Shown in pieces: positions 46,255 through 58,688 of a DNA stretch of 64,000 nucleotides (its first letter is position 1; each line of letters opens with the position of its first letter). Location of the stretch: the NCBI GenBank assembly GCA_021397835.1, contig JAJFZO010000581.1, forward strand, positions 1,116,001 through 1,180,000, written 5' to 3'. The notes under the pieces were generated by a model, which did no database searches, had not been told where the DNA came from, and saw nothing but the letters and a program-made list of their open reading frames with translations. The translations under genes were made by a program, and so were the position numbers. Source of the stretch: Moringa oleifera (Eukaryota > Streptophyta > Magnoliopsida > Brassicales > Moringaceae).

Positions 46255-49200
46255 ATGGTGGTGATCCAACCAGAGGACAGTGAAGAAGAGACTCATCTCG
46301 AAAACCCACCGAAACCGCCATCATCATCGTCATTATCCCACGAAGCGACAGTCTCCAGCAACGATAAGACAACAGCAGAAGCAGAAGCAGAAGCAGAAGC
46401 AGCAGTAGCGAGTGGCAGTGGAGATGCATCTGATGGATTCGAGACCGCTAGCGAACGAGAAGTCAGCGACGATGAAGACAACGAACGAGGAGCCACTGAT
46501 GACGATCATCATCAGCAACAAGCAGAACAGCGAGGGCAACAACAAGAGCAGCAGGTTAGAGTAGGGGACTCTTTTCAAGATGCTTTAAACGACGACGAAC
46601 TGAAACAGGTCGCTCATGCCTCTATCTTAAGGCTCCAATGCCGCTCCCCCCTCCCCATCTTTTTTTTTTTTTCCTTTTTTGTTTTTGCCCTTCTTCATTT
46701 TTATTTCGTGATTCTTTCTAAACTTTGTTTGCTTGTGAGATAAGTTAATGTTTTGGGTGTGAGGTGAAAACTTCAAGCCAGAGTAATAATTGTTTGGATA
46801 TCTAATGTTTGTTGTGGCTGCAAAAGTGCCCTTCTTTATTCTGTGAGTGAAGCAAGTTGTTACAGTAGGGGAACAGAATTCAAGGCTTTTAGTGTAGAGC
46901 ATATATTACTTGCTTCTGTCTTGCTGAACGAAAACATAATTTGATTTTGCAATTTTGCTCTGGCTTCCCTTTGTTGGGTGCTTTCACTGTGCCTGCGGCC
47001 ATTCCCACAGTAAGTGGAGACTAAAACAAGTTTGTCTTTTTTAGAAAAATGGTGAAAGTTGAACCCAGTTAGTGGAGACTTAAACAATTTTTATTATTTT
47101 TTTATTTTTTAGAAAAATGGTGAATGGTGAAAGTTGAAACCCAGTTGGTGAAGACTTAAACAATTTTTTTTTTCTTTTTGAGAAAAATGGTGAAGGTTGA
47201 ACCCTTGGATACAAAATTTGTATACCCTTCAGTTTTTTATGCCATACAAGATGCAACTGCTGGTTAGATCTATATAAATGGTCAATTCTTTTTATATATT
47301 CACTTCTAAATCTTGATTGATTTTATGTTAACATATGATCTGTTAATAATGAATAGTATCTTAATTTCTTTTCTACCTCTTCTTGAAGCAGAAAGCCTTG
47401 GCTCAAGGAAATGATGCAAAACAGGAAGGCAATAAACTTTTTGGGAATGGCCAGTATGAGGAGGCATTATTACAGTATGAGCTTGCTTTACAAGTTACCC
47501 CAGAGATACCCACATCAGTGGAACTCCGTTCTATATGCCATTCAAACCGAGCTGTATGCTTTTTAAAACTGGTATGTAATTGTATTCGCCATGGTGCACA
47601 CCTGAAAATTTGCATGCATGCCTGCATGACTTTTTAGTATGTGAATTTTCATCTCTATGTGGTCTTGGTACCTTGATATTGTTGCAGTTGTTTGTACCTT
47701 TTTCGTCTCTGAGGAAGCTTGACACTACCAAAAGAACTATATACTTTCTCCACATAGGACTACTTAACATACATGCGCTATAGCTTTTTTGACTCTCCTT
47801 TGTTCGTATGTGATGCGTACTCGAAAGAAGAAAGATATATGTTTTGTTGTTCTAGGTCATCTTCGGTCCCACAAATCAGGCCATTGTGATACGTACATGG
47901 TTGAGTTGTTTTTCCCTGCCCTGCAAGTATGCACCACAGATAATAATGGAACTGAGTGGTATTAGCTTCCCATCTGGTCTATACTAGAAGAAATCCTCAA
48001 AGATGGTTCTGTTTTGGCTTTGTCTTCATCCCACCATGAGCCTGTTAAACTATCACATAATGTTTTTTGTTCATTCGTTTATTTTCTTTAATTACTTTAT
48101 TCATCTGTTTGTGCACTTTTTCTCTCATCTTTCTAGTGGTTTTGTATTTTCCTGTGTAATATTTGCTTAGCTCTGGGTTGATGTGAATATATATCAGGGA
48201 AAATATGAGGACACCATTAAGGAATGCAAAAAAGCGTTAGAGCTAAATCCTACATACGTTAAAGCTCTGGTTAGAAGAGCGGAAGCTCATGAAAAGCTTG
48301 AACACTATGAAGAGGCTGTTGCTGGTAAGTTTAGATCTGATCAGTAATATAGTATCACTTGTGCATATGAAGATTAGTGTATTTTAGACTCTTCTATTTT
48401 CTAGAGGACAATTTAGCTGGATTATGATTTTAGGCTGATGAGATTTGTTGATTATCGTAGTGCTGAAATTATTTTTCTTTAGTTTTTAAGGAATCTGTAC
48501 TTTATTTAGGCTTCTAATTTTGGATTATGTTTCTGTACTTTATTTTTCCATTAACATTACCTTTCATCCCCTATCCCCTTTATTCGTTTGCAGATATGAA
48601 GAAAATTTTGGAATTAGATCCTTCAAATGATCAGGCTAGAAGAGGCATTCGTCGCATGGAGCCACTTGCTGCAGAAAAGAGAGAAAAGATGAAGGAGGAG
48701 ATGATAGGTATGCCTTTCTCTCTTGGCTTCTCTTCTTTCTTAATGAATCAAAATCTTGTTGTTTGTCCTCTTGATTGGAAGATTAAAATCTTGTGCAAAT
48801 GAAATTTACACTGATGAATGAACTACAGTCAATAACCCTCTTCAGCCCCAAATATGCATGCATGCTGACTCTCACAGGTATAGCATCCTTATTGGAAAGG
48901 CTAGAAGTTTATGGGCATGGACTTCTGTCCAAATCCCCTATAATATGGATCAGGACTAGCAGATGAGCCCTCTAGATTGTGTGCTACAAACATTAGGTGC
49001 ATCTTTGCCTGATCATTGATATGTTAAGAAATGGAAATGCACGGCAAACACTGGCATTACTGACAGCCTTGCTGCAACTGCATCATAGCAGAAGAAAATG
49101 TCTTAGTTTGTGCCACAAGCACACTAGGATATTTATACCTCATCTTCAGTTAACGGTGTCCCATGCTTATTTAAATGTGTGAAGTTGGCATGTCCTGTAT

Positions 49201-49690
49201 AGTAACGGTCTTTAATTGTACATGAAAGCAACGTGCCTCGTGATTTCAGTTGCTAATACTTTCCGGCTGTTTACACTTGTACAAAAGCCTTTGCTTCTAT
49301 TGTGTATTGTTCTACGTAATTCTATTCTGAGGACTTTTTGTTTCTGATCAAAAAAATTCTATTCCAAGGATATTGATTTAATGTATAGAGGGGAAGGTTG
49401 GTTTCATCTTAAAAGAAGTACTTTATGCTGCCACTGATCTAATGAATGCTTTTGGCTTAGATGAAAACTTTCAAAGCTACAGTTACCATTCTAGGACCAT
49501 ACTTTTACATGTTTCTGACTGTATACTGTTCAATCCTTTTACTAACCACATAACTATTGTCTGACTTTGAACAGCTAAGCTGAAAGAAATGGGCAACTCT
49601 GTTTTAGGCCGTTTTGGTATGAGCATTGACAACTTCAAAGCTGTTAAAGATCCAAATACTGGCTCCTACTCGATATCATTCCAGAAGTAG
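46255..49690 (+). CDS. TPR1: TPR co-chaperone-like protein, TTC1/TPR1 type (5 exons)
   Basis: Exons 46255-46608, 47392-47571, 48198-48324, 48594-48707 and 49575-49690 give 296 aa. Residues 1-118 (exon 1) are disordered and acidic, with an EA repeat (AEAEAEAEAAVA), DDEDNERG and a Q-rich stretch. Residues about 122-245 hold three tetratricopeptide repeats (GNKLFGNGQYEEALLQYELA; LRSICHSNRAVCFLKLGKYE; NPTYVKALVRRAEAHEKLEH). The C-terminus KLKEMGNSVLGRFGMSIDNF is the conserved TTC1 tail. Animal TTC1 and its plant counterpart bind Hsp70/Hsp90-type chaperones through TPRs; the role here is inferred. The exon 1 coding triplet repeats are likely length-variable. It is followed tail-to-tail by the AFG1 gene. 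Confidence 0.93.
47008..47203. repeat. Three-copy tandem repeat in intron 1 of the TPR gene
   Basis: Copies of about 60-75 bp, each with GTGGAGACTTAAAC or a close variant, a T-run, then AGAAAAATGGTGAAAGTTGA. Copy boundaries near 47008, 47070 and 47144. Confidence 0.85.
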
Positions 49691-50608
49691 TTAACATCTT
49701 CATGGGAAGAGAGATTATGGAATATTCTATGTTAAAGATCAATTATCATCAAGTAAATGATACAGTTTGAGAAAATAGTTTTGTTTTACTTTATGATATA
49801 AGATGCTAGTTTTGTTTTACTTTCAAGATATAGCAGCATCATGTGATGCATTGTCTTATTCTAAAATGGAGTTGTAAATTGAGAATTGATAATATCTCTA
49901 TATGTTTCTTGCCTGTTTTGTCTACTGTTTCCGGGATTCTATCTGGCTTTCTATAAGAGCTTGCTATGTATTCTTGTTAATCTGCCACATCAAGAGAGTT
50001 AGGGAGCAGAAGATCCAGGGATGTCATTCTCCCGAGCTGCCACGCATCCTAATTAACTGTGCACTTCTCAAGAATAACTTTCGGAGGGAGATGGATATTT
50101 TTCTAAGTTATTGTAATTACACATTAATAGAGAAGCAGTAGAAGTAATATCTGTGTCGTGATGATCAGCCTCCCAAGTATTTGTTAATTCATCTAAATTT
50201 CTGTTACGGTGCCATATCAATTGGTTAACGAAACTTGCAAATAAAATTATTGATATGAGACTTTCAAAGGAACATAGAAGAGGTCACTCTGCCTTCATTC
50301 AGCCTTAATCCAGGCATAACTTACGTGGACTATGTATGACCTATTTAGTTGAGCCTGTTTCCAGTCTGCAGTTATCACATTACACAGAATCATTGAGAGT
50401 AATGGAACTCTTCTATAACTCTAATGTATAATTTGTCAATAGGGAACTCGAATTAATGCTTAGCAGCTGATAAATTACATTTTATTGAACTAACAAATTG
50501 GGCACCAAAAGCCTTCAAGACTCCAGAGGTAAGCTAAACCTGTGTGATGCAACCATAAAGTATCACTAACAACATTGCTTTGCCCATGAAATTGGATTCT
50601 TCCATTTA
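49691..50608. other. Convergent spacer between TPR and AFG1 genes
   Basis: Presumed 3'-UTRs of both genes. Nothing else recognised. Confidence 0.5.
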
Positions 50609-53600
50609 TCATGCTTGTAAGGCATCTAGGTTGCCAACTCCCTGTAAGAGCTTTCCAGATAACATTGCACCATGCTGCTCTAAGTATTCTTTGCTGTTCA
50701 TTTCTGTTAATCTGCATTCATAAATGGTTTCACAATCAGCAGTTGCCATAGGACAAAGGCAAGTCTAGCCAAATTAACAACTTCAGCAGAAAATATCAAA
50801 CATATGAGGAGTTCCATTCAACAATTTACTTAACCAACAGTGTGTATCTGTAGTTCTTTTGGCCTCATATGCACAGACAAACAATAATAAATCTCAAGTT
50901 TGTTACAGTCAGAGGTATTTATCATTTCTTAGCTGGGTTGGGAAATTAACCAACAGTGTGTATCTGTAGTTCTTTTGGCCTCATATGCACAGACAAACAA
51001 TAATAAATCTCAAGTTTGTTACAGTCAGAGGTATTTATCATTTCTTAGCTGGGTTGGGAAAGGGAGGGGAGAAGATAATGGCAGTAGAATGGCTGTTGCA
51101 ATCCTATTTGAAAAGCTGTATTTCTCTAAAATTATCTGCCTGCATGATTCAGTCAAATTGAAAATAAATTTCACTAATCAACATTAATACTGGGAGCCAC
51201 TCATCAAATTTTGCATTCAAAAGCTTGGCTTGCTGTCATTACATACATGAGATATCACTGAGGAACTCTATCAAGTTAGGATGAAATTGACCGCTTATCA
51301 GCTTAGAGACAGTAGAAAAGCATAGTTGATACCATCTCATCTTGCACACACTCCAAACCATAAAATTAAAAACTTTGATTGAAGGAGAACTGATAAGTTA
51401 AACAAGCTTCATGTTTGCGAAGGCAATAGAGTTGCCCCTAACTCAAGAAGATAAATGATAAGCAGTTAAAGGTGACGATTGTAGAACTAAATAAGTGCGT
51501 GCTCAACTTGGAACAAGCTGATTGGAAATTCCAAATACTCAAAACTTCCAATAAGAAAACCCAATTCCATACCAACAAGATCTAGATATTTGAAAGCCAT
51601 ACCTACTAATGGTGCGGTCTTTTGCAAATCCCAGTTCATTATCCACACAAAGGTCAGAATCATCACTTTTCCTTGATCTTGAAGCGGTTCTAGGAGCCAT
51701 ATTCTGCGCATCAGAGATTGTCACAATGTTTTTGAAAAGTTCTTGGGGACTGCCCTCAGCAGTACACAATAATCTTGCCTTGTTCTCATACATCACCTGC
51801 AATTGCAGTAGTTGAAACATAAGAAGCAATTTATGTTAACCTCTTAATGCATCTAATGAACCAGCCTCTCATTGCCAAAGTTGAGGTAAAGCCATGATCA
51901 TATGTTAGTCTCTCATTGCCAAAGTTGAAGCAAACCCATGATCATATGTTAGCTTCTCATTGCAATAGTTGAACCATAAGAAGCAATGTTGACATCGTAG
52001 CCTCATGCATCCATCTAAGCAGTTGGCGAAATGCATGAGATTTAGTTTATGGAAATTCTATAATTCAATTTCATACATATGGCCCTAAAAGTATTAGAAA
52101 TTTGATGGGAAAACAAAATCATAAAAGATAAGCCTTTCCAAATCCTTCATCAATGCTTAGCTCACAGTTCCTTGACAGACCATCCTTAAGAACTGAAAAG
52201 TCTTAAACATACTATAGATAGATAAACAGAATTTTTAACCTATGACAGTTCTTTTTTTCCCTCTTCTTTTTATTTTTCAATTACTTTTAATTAAGGATAA
52301 TCAATCATGAAAAGTTGATGAAGACAAAGATCGTCTAATTTGAAGACCTCCATATCCTATCTCTCAAGAAAACCATAATAATGCAACTGAAAAAGAAGGT
52401 GAAAGGGAAAAAGAAAGAAAGAGAAAAGATGGACCAATTCCATGAGATCAGTCAAAAAAAAAAAAAAAGTCAGCTTGTCCCAATACAAATTTACTCCAAA
52501 TCTGCATCACCAAAATAACAGGTTGATCTTTTATTTGTTGAATTTGTTGATAGTCTATGCAATGCATTTATGATGTGCCTGGAACAACCTGTGGAGTAAT
52601 AATGTCAAAGAAAATTCATCTTTTCCTTTCTACAGGTAAAATTAAAGAGAAGCTTCCAGTACTACAAACTATGAGGGTTTACAACATGCCTTACGTGGCA
52701 CCTTAGGCTGTGTCATATATAGAACATTTCTTCTCCAGAATCCATAATTTCTCCATGAGATAGGCTGGAAAAAACTCTCAGAAGTTCAGCACTGTCTCTA
52801 AGGACAACAAAAACAATGATTGCCTGACCATCTCTCCCCTTTCCCCAACACTGATCCCACAAAAAAAGAAATAAAGAAAGGAAAAATATATTAAAAAAAA
52901 AACCACCCGCAAACCATAGCATAGAAACATAGGAAATGGATATTCTATTTTCTTGTTTCAACATCTGGCAAAAGTTCAAAGTAAAATGAAACTAAAAACA
53001 GTCAAACCAGTAAAGAAATGGACATACATCAACTAGTGTGACAAAACGATATGCTGCAGTCCTGTTGTGGAGGCCAAAAATTGGGACATTTTCCAATGCT
53101 AGGGTATGAAAGCTCTCTGTATCAAAACAAACTGAATAAAAATCTTTACTAAAGGGGTCAAATGCAAAATATTTTAAGATACCCTGCAAGGGAAGGATTG
53201 AGACATTCAGCACGTGAAAGAAATCGTAAGAACATTTTTTTAGCAGGTTCAACTTAGGAGATGAACTATGCAGAAATCCAAAGAAAATATAAAATCTTTG
53301 AACCGGGGAAAAAAAACCTTGAATTTTATTATCTTGGAGCATTAGGGAGGAAAATGATAATATATAACTCTTGTATTGCTCCTATTCTGCCAGAAACAGA
53401 GTCAGGTTCATTGGGAGTTAGACTATCAATCAATTTTCTCTATATTAATGCGGTGACAATTCCAATTTCAACTCCTAACAGAGGGATGCCACAATTATCT
53501 GATAAGTATAGGAACTTTGACATGCAGGTCACTATATGCTCAAGAATGACTTACTGAACAACCCAAAATAGTCGGCAGCTCCAAGAGGCTTGTCACATAA

Positions 53601-56600
53601 CTCCTCAAAAGAAAAATATGCACATCCTTCGGCACCTAATGGAACCTAGACACATATGCAAAATCAAAAGATGGCTAAAAGACTGACCGAAGTCATCTGC
53701 TCCTTTACGCCTCAATGGAACACAAACTAGCACACACCTTTAATGACCTTCCCATCACTACTTCCACCTCTTGTGGACCAGCTGAGCTTTGCCCTATCAA
53801 TTGTTGAAACTTTTGTTTAAGAACGCCTGACAAATCTTTGCCAATAAAGTAGAAACCTTGCTCAGCCTACAGTTCCAGGAAAAATTAGAAATTAGATATT
53901 AGGATTTCCCATACTAAAACAAGGCAAGCATCCAGAAATGCTCAAATCAGCATTGATTAGCAGAGAGCAATGAGATAGTACCGAAGTCATTTTCCGATAG
54001 TCTACTGATGAACCAATTTCATGAGCTACACATCGTTCCTACACGTTAAATGAGGTCCCATATATTCAATATACAGCAGAATAAACAGGAACAAATAAAA
54101 AAACAAAGACAGGCCAGGCCCTTCATCATGATAAAAAAAAAAAAAAAATTGTTTATACTGACAAACCCTTCAACAAACTTTGCAGCCACTGTTGCTCCCA
54201 CAGACACACAGAAAATGACCTTGAAGCATGTTAGATGCAGTTAAGTTGTAGTAGGGGGGAAAGAAGTAACAACATTATCAAGACAGTATACAAGTAACAC
54301 ATGGTCTCCCTGGCCTTGAACACATAGTTTCAATGCTAATGAAATATCACCTATATACATACCTTCAATGTGGAAATGAAGGGTAGGAAAAGATCCCTTT
54401 GCAGCCCCCCTTCATAAAGATTATCTGGAGCACGATTTGAAGTGGCAACAAGAATCTACACTTGTCTCCCATTATGCACACATATAATTTCATGTCAATT
54501 CCAGTGGAAATCTACTAGATCACTTTCTCCGAAACACATATAATAAGTTAGATCACTTACAACACCGTTGCTGAATAAATGCCTAAAGAGGCGGTTTAAA
54601 ATCAGTGCATCAGCAACATCAGTTACCTATGAAAGACCACATGAAGAATAAAATCAACTTAATATGATGGCAGTATGAATTAATGAAACAAGAATAAAAT
54701 CGACTTAATATGATGGCAGTATGAATTAATGAAACAAGAAAAAAATCGACTTAATACGATGGCAGTATGAATTAATGCTGTATATACCATAAATTCATCT
54801 AGACATAATAAAATTGCCCCATCAGATATTTCCCCTGCAACAACTTCAAGTGGATCTGCCACGCCCTTGTGCTTCTGCAAAATGTTCAACATTCATGATG
54901 GATGAGCTTCAGTTCTGCACATGACCATGTAACATGTGAAATCAATAAAGACAAACTTCAGGAACTCTAATTCAAGCTACTGCCAACTATTACCTACTCA
55001 ATTTATACCCAGCAACATCTAACATAAACTTTCATTTGGTTCAATTGTGTTTAGAAAGAATAAACATTAAACATAAATTTACGAGATTAATTTAACCATG
55101 ATAGCCACTTCAAGAGTATCATAGTCCAAAAATCTCATGTTTTATACCAATGAGCATAAATAATTCAGTGAAACAGATACAAATCTGGATTCTTACTTGT
55201 AAACAACTATGAACATTCAACATAAAGTCATGAAAATGTATTCTCTGTTTCCTCCAACTGCTGGGCCTACAAAGTTGAAATAGGGTATGAGAAGATAAAT
55301 CCACCAATAACTGATGTTAGAGAAAGATGAAAATGATGCAAATAAAATCACCAGATATTCTTTCCATTCTGCAATTATTTTTTAAGTTAAAACCACAGTT
55401 TCTCAATTGTCAGGAATGACAGGAAAACACATCAACCATCAAGGAAACTAATCCATACTAAATTAGCTGCATATCCAACTTACAACTGATCAAAGAACAA
55501 GTCCATTAACATAGTTTTTCCAGTGCCTACTCCTCCATACAGGTATAGTCCTTTGACAGGTGAGTATGAAGACTGAGGCATGAATCGAGACCATAACCAC
55601 CTACTCCTGAAGATATGCAAATCTATAACTAAGTGAGAAATTGTTTCTTATAGTAAACAGCTACAAATTCAAATTTTCATAGCAAAAGTGAAATTTGAAG
55701 AAATGACTTTTAAAAAGGTAATCTGTCAAGCATGCATCAGTTTATTTGAATAATGGGTACAACCACCAGACAAAAACAATAACCTTCCTGATTTCTCCGA
55801 GGATGTGTAGCGATCCAACCGGCAAGAATCAGCGGACTCAACAAGTTCATCATAGAGTCTTTGAAGTTCTCTTAATGTTCCTACCTGCCAAACTACTTGT
55901 CAGAGTTTCTTTGAACAAGGAAAACGAAGAAATTTCCTGAAACAAATCATGTACCCTCAGCCATTAGTCCACTCAACTCTTAGCCTTTAAAGCAGAACAC
56001 CACCATTTGCCCCCACACATCTAATAAGCAAGCAACAATTTCCATAAGTTCACCAAAGAAATAAGAGGCGATTCAATTTGAGTAAAGCTAGGTCCCTGTT
56101 AGTTAACGAATGTAAACGTTAGAATTAGCATTAACTCTTCATTATTGCACCATTTGTTTCTCACAAAGGATGACAAGAAGGAATAGAAAACACTAACAGA
56201 AGGTATCCATCACCTCACTCATCTATAAGCAACTACCTTCTCTGCCCACAAATGCTTATCCCTAATTCAAAGCAAACAAAGCATCCAAGAGTAACTGTCA
56301 CTAATACCTGGCATGTATCGCCATCTAGAAGCTCACCCGAGGCAATTCTTCGCTCATACTCCACAAGTGGGCCGGCCCTGTTCACTTCTGCCATTGTACA
56401 AGACACAGAAAAGGAAGAAAAAAATGAGAACTGCTATATTCTGAAAAGCCAGAGTAAAGAAAAAGAAAAAAAAAAAAATAGAACACAACCACAAAAACCT
56501 GAAAAGGAAAACCAACATCTGAAAAAGAACTACCTCCAATGGTATGTTTAGCATCAGTTGCTGTTGACAGAGCTCTTGAGATAAAAAATGTGGAGCATAA

Positions 56601-56759
56601 AAATCTATCCATGTCAGCATTGCATGTGAGTCTATAAGCAGAACTAGGATTGATATCTGTGAAACACTTTAGTTTTTCTTCAAAACTACTCCAGTAATTA
56701 TATTTTTGATGCCTTAAAACTGATCTTATATTGCAAACAGATCGCAAAATTGCTCTCAT
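50609..56759 (-). CDS. AFG1-like mitochondrial AAA-type ATPase (14 exons)
   Basis: Exons 56759-56534, 56387-56308, 55884-55784, 55606-55484, 55266-55197, 54874-54788, 54626-54561, 54455-54363, 54038-53982, 53866-53738, 53645-53555, 53116-53028, 51796-51603 and 50711-50609 give 502 aa, all phases consistent. The basic N-terminus [16 protein letters not shown] is a mitochondrial presequence. AAA features: Walker A GGVGTGKT (160-167), Walker B ILLCLDEF (D226, E227), sensor [10 protein letters not shown] (N258), then the AFG1-specific [14 protein letters not shown] ending. AFG1/LACE1 proteins aid turnover of unassembled mitochondrial proteins such as cytochrome oxidase subunits. A 5'-UTR intron (57188-56854) with CAG|GTGCC donor and TTTCAG acceptor is likely. 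Several introns contain tandem duplications. Confidence 0.94.
50830..51061. repeat. Perfect 116-bp tandem duplication in the last AFG1 intron
   Basis: 50830-50945 and 50946-51061 read identically base for base (starting TTAACCAACAGTGTGTATCT). Absence of any difference implies a recent event or an assembly artefact. Confidence 0.95.
51866..51990. repeat. Diverged tandem repeat, about 44-bp unit
   Basis: Copies start at 51866, 51910 and (partial) 51953 with CTCTCATTGCCAAAGTTGA; in intron 12 of the AFG1-like gene, close to the exon 13 acceptor. The third copy runs into a second copy of AGTTGAA.CATAAGAAGCAAT found next to the acceptor at 51812. Confidence 0.8.
54645..54778. repeat. Three-copy 46-bp tandem repeat in AFG1 intron 6
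   Basis: Copies start at 54645, 54691 and 54737 with AGAATAAAATCGACTTAATA (minor variants), exact period 46. They lie between exons 7 and 6. Confidence 0.92.
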
Positions 56760-56852
56760 CTTCAGTCAACAACTCCAATGAAAGTAAAACAAGGGTATCC
56801 ACAATATTCTGCCTCAAGAAAAAATTGATTCAAGGGCTCAACAATACAGAGT

Positions 56853-57500
56853 CCTGAAACCAAAAGGAAAAAAAAAAAACCAGTAAAATTGAGTTAATCG
56901 AATCAGAATACATTCTGGATTCTAAAAAGTGAAAATTACTATGAGTGGGAAAAAATAGAGTACATGCAATTACTCTCTTTACGTTCATAGCACTAAACTT
57001 TTAGAGAGAATAAAAATACATAGACGAATCAATACGGCAAAAAGAAAAAGATGATCAATATATTGTAACAAGCACAATATCTAATCTTTTTTGACTTAAT
57101 CCTTCATAACCACAATAAGTACATAGCAATCACAAAACTCATAGAGAATTGATTGATCAAAGTTGGAAAGAGAAAAGAGAAATGGCACCTGATTCAAAGA
57201 GATTGAACTGAATGGGATGGGTTGAATTTCTCTGTTGCTAGAAAGAGTTAAAAATGGAGAGGAGAATCCAGTTAACGATTTTCAACTTCAAAGAGTTTGT
57301 CGCAACAAAAAGGCCCAAAAAGCAAAGTAAATGGTTTATTTTCTCGTTGGGAGCACAAAGAACAGGCAGAAACAGAATCGTAAAGTGAGAACAGGGAGAA
57401 AGGGAGAGGGGGGGCGCGAGGATATCGGGGTTTCCAAGTTCTTTTGAGTTGCGGGGTTGCTTGGGTTAGTCTTACACGTGGTTTACCATGACCCAAAAAT
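56853..57500 (-). other. 5'-UTR region of the AFG1-like gene
   Basis: A non-coding first exon ending at 57189 (CAG|GTGCC donor) and a second piece from 56853 into the coding exon are suggested by splice signals. The first exon start is not determined. Confidence 0.45.
57474..57480. promoter_or_regulatory. G-box in the AFG1 upstream region
   Basis: CACGTGG close to the probable transcription start of the minus-strand AFG1-like gene. Regulatory role is inferred only. Confidence 0.3.
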
Positions 57501-58688
57501 TGACAGCGCACTGTGACTCACCTCATGGTCATCATAGTGACGTTCCGCTTTATAATCCTCTCTTGATTATTTATTTAATCACTGTTTCGGAGTCCTCACT
57601 CTCACGCCTTGGTTGGAGCGTGCGGATCAACCACCCGATCCTGTGAAAATCCAATCGCCGCTTTCCCTTGTATGGGCCCCACACTCTGAGTTCTTATTGC
57701 ATCAGCGTCTGTCCGTTCATCCAGTGCCGCACCAGATGAGCAGAGCCACTCATGCCCGAATTTCTACCGATCGAAAGTCTTCCAAAGCGACTACGTGAGA
57801 TCTGCCACGTAGTCAGTTGATGGGTCCCACGTACGTACTCCTGCACTGAAAAATAGGTACTAAGATTTCCGTGTGGTGTTTTTATTTTTTATAATCTTCC
57901 TTTCCTATAAGGGTAATGAATGGGTAGGTGCTAGGTGGTAATGTCTCTCAGCCCCAGGTGCACGTGGGAGATTTGCCCGTTTTAGATAGTGTTTGGGTGG
58001 GAGGATAACCTTATGACTCCAACGTGTCAGCTTTGCTTATTATTGAATCTTTAAATTCGCAAACATTATAAAATAATAAAAAACCTGTGATTGAAAATTA
58101 AATATAAGAAAAAAGTAAAAGCAACATGAGGAATCTCTAAAACCTTATTATTCTAAAAAGCTCCGCGACAGATTGCAGGAAACTGGCACTATTAATCAAT
58201 TGTTTTCAATTAAAAAAAAGTCTCCGAGCAACTTGGATGGATGCTAAATTATCAAATAACCAATACGTGGCCAAATCGATGAGAATCATGAGTCATCATA
58301 TTCTACTTTACCTGCCCACCTGCAGTTTTTGGTTCACTTCCTCGTCTTCACCATATTGCATTGTTTTTAATTGTCTATGGCGTAGCTCTCCCCATCGCCT
58401 CCAAATTCCGTCCAAAGCTATTCTTCTTTTTTTTTTTTTTCCCCCCAAAGATTCTTTTTCCCGATTCAAGTCCACCCTCGATTGTGTTTGGTTGTCCAGG
58501 CCCAACCCAGAAGCCAAAAGAATTGGGCCCATGTCTTTTGATCTGCGTTTTACCAAACTAATCCATTTTGTAGTTTGCGAGGGAAGCTGGGTTAGCGTCT
58601 GATTCCGTTCCCGGGGTTTCTCGTTGAGCCAAGCTAAGGTCACACAGGGTCGGATATTGGCAATTGTTGACCAGAGAGAGTGAGGAAG
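57501..58688. other. Divergent intergenic region between AFG1 and TMEM208 genes
   Basis: Head-to-head promoters. Contains several ACGT cores (near 57787, 57807, 57830 and 57963). Long open frames around 58237-58750 on both strands show no domain. No gene supported. Confidence 0.5.

Noticed and set aside
54645..54778. Regular 46-bp repeats considered as a CRISPR-like array
   Set aside because: Direct tandem copies without spacers, inside an intron of a plant gene; a CRISPR array is not plausible.
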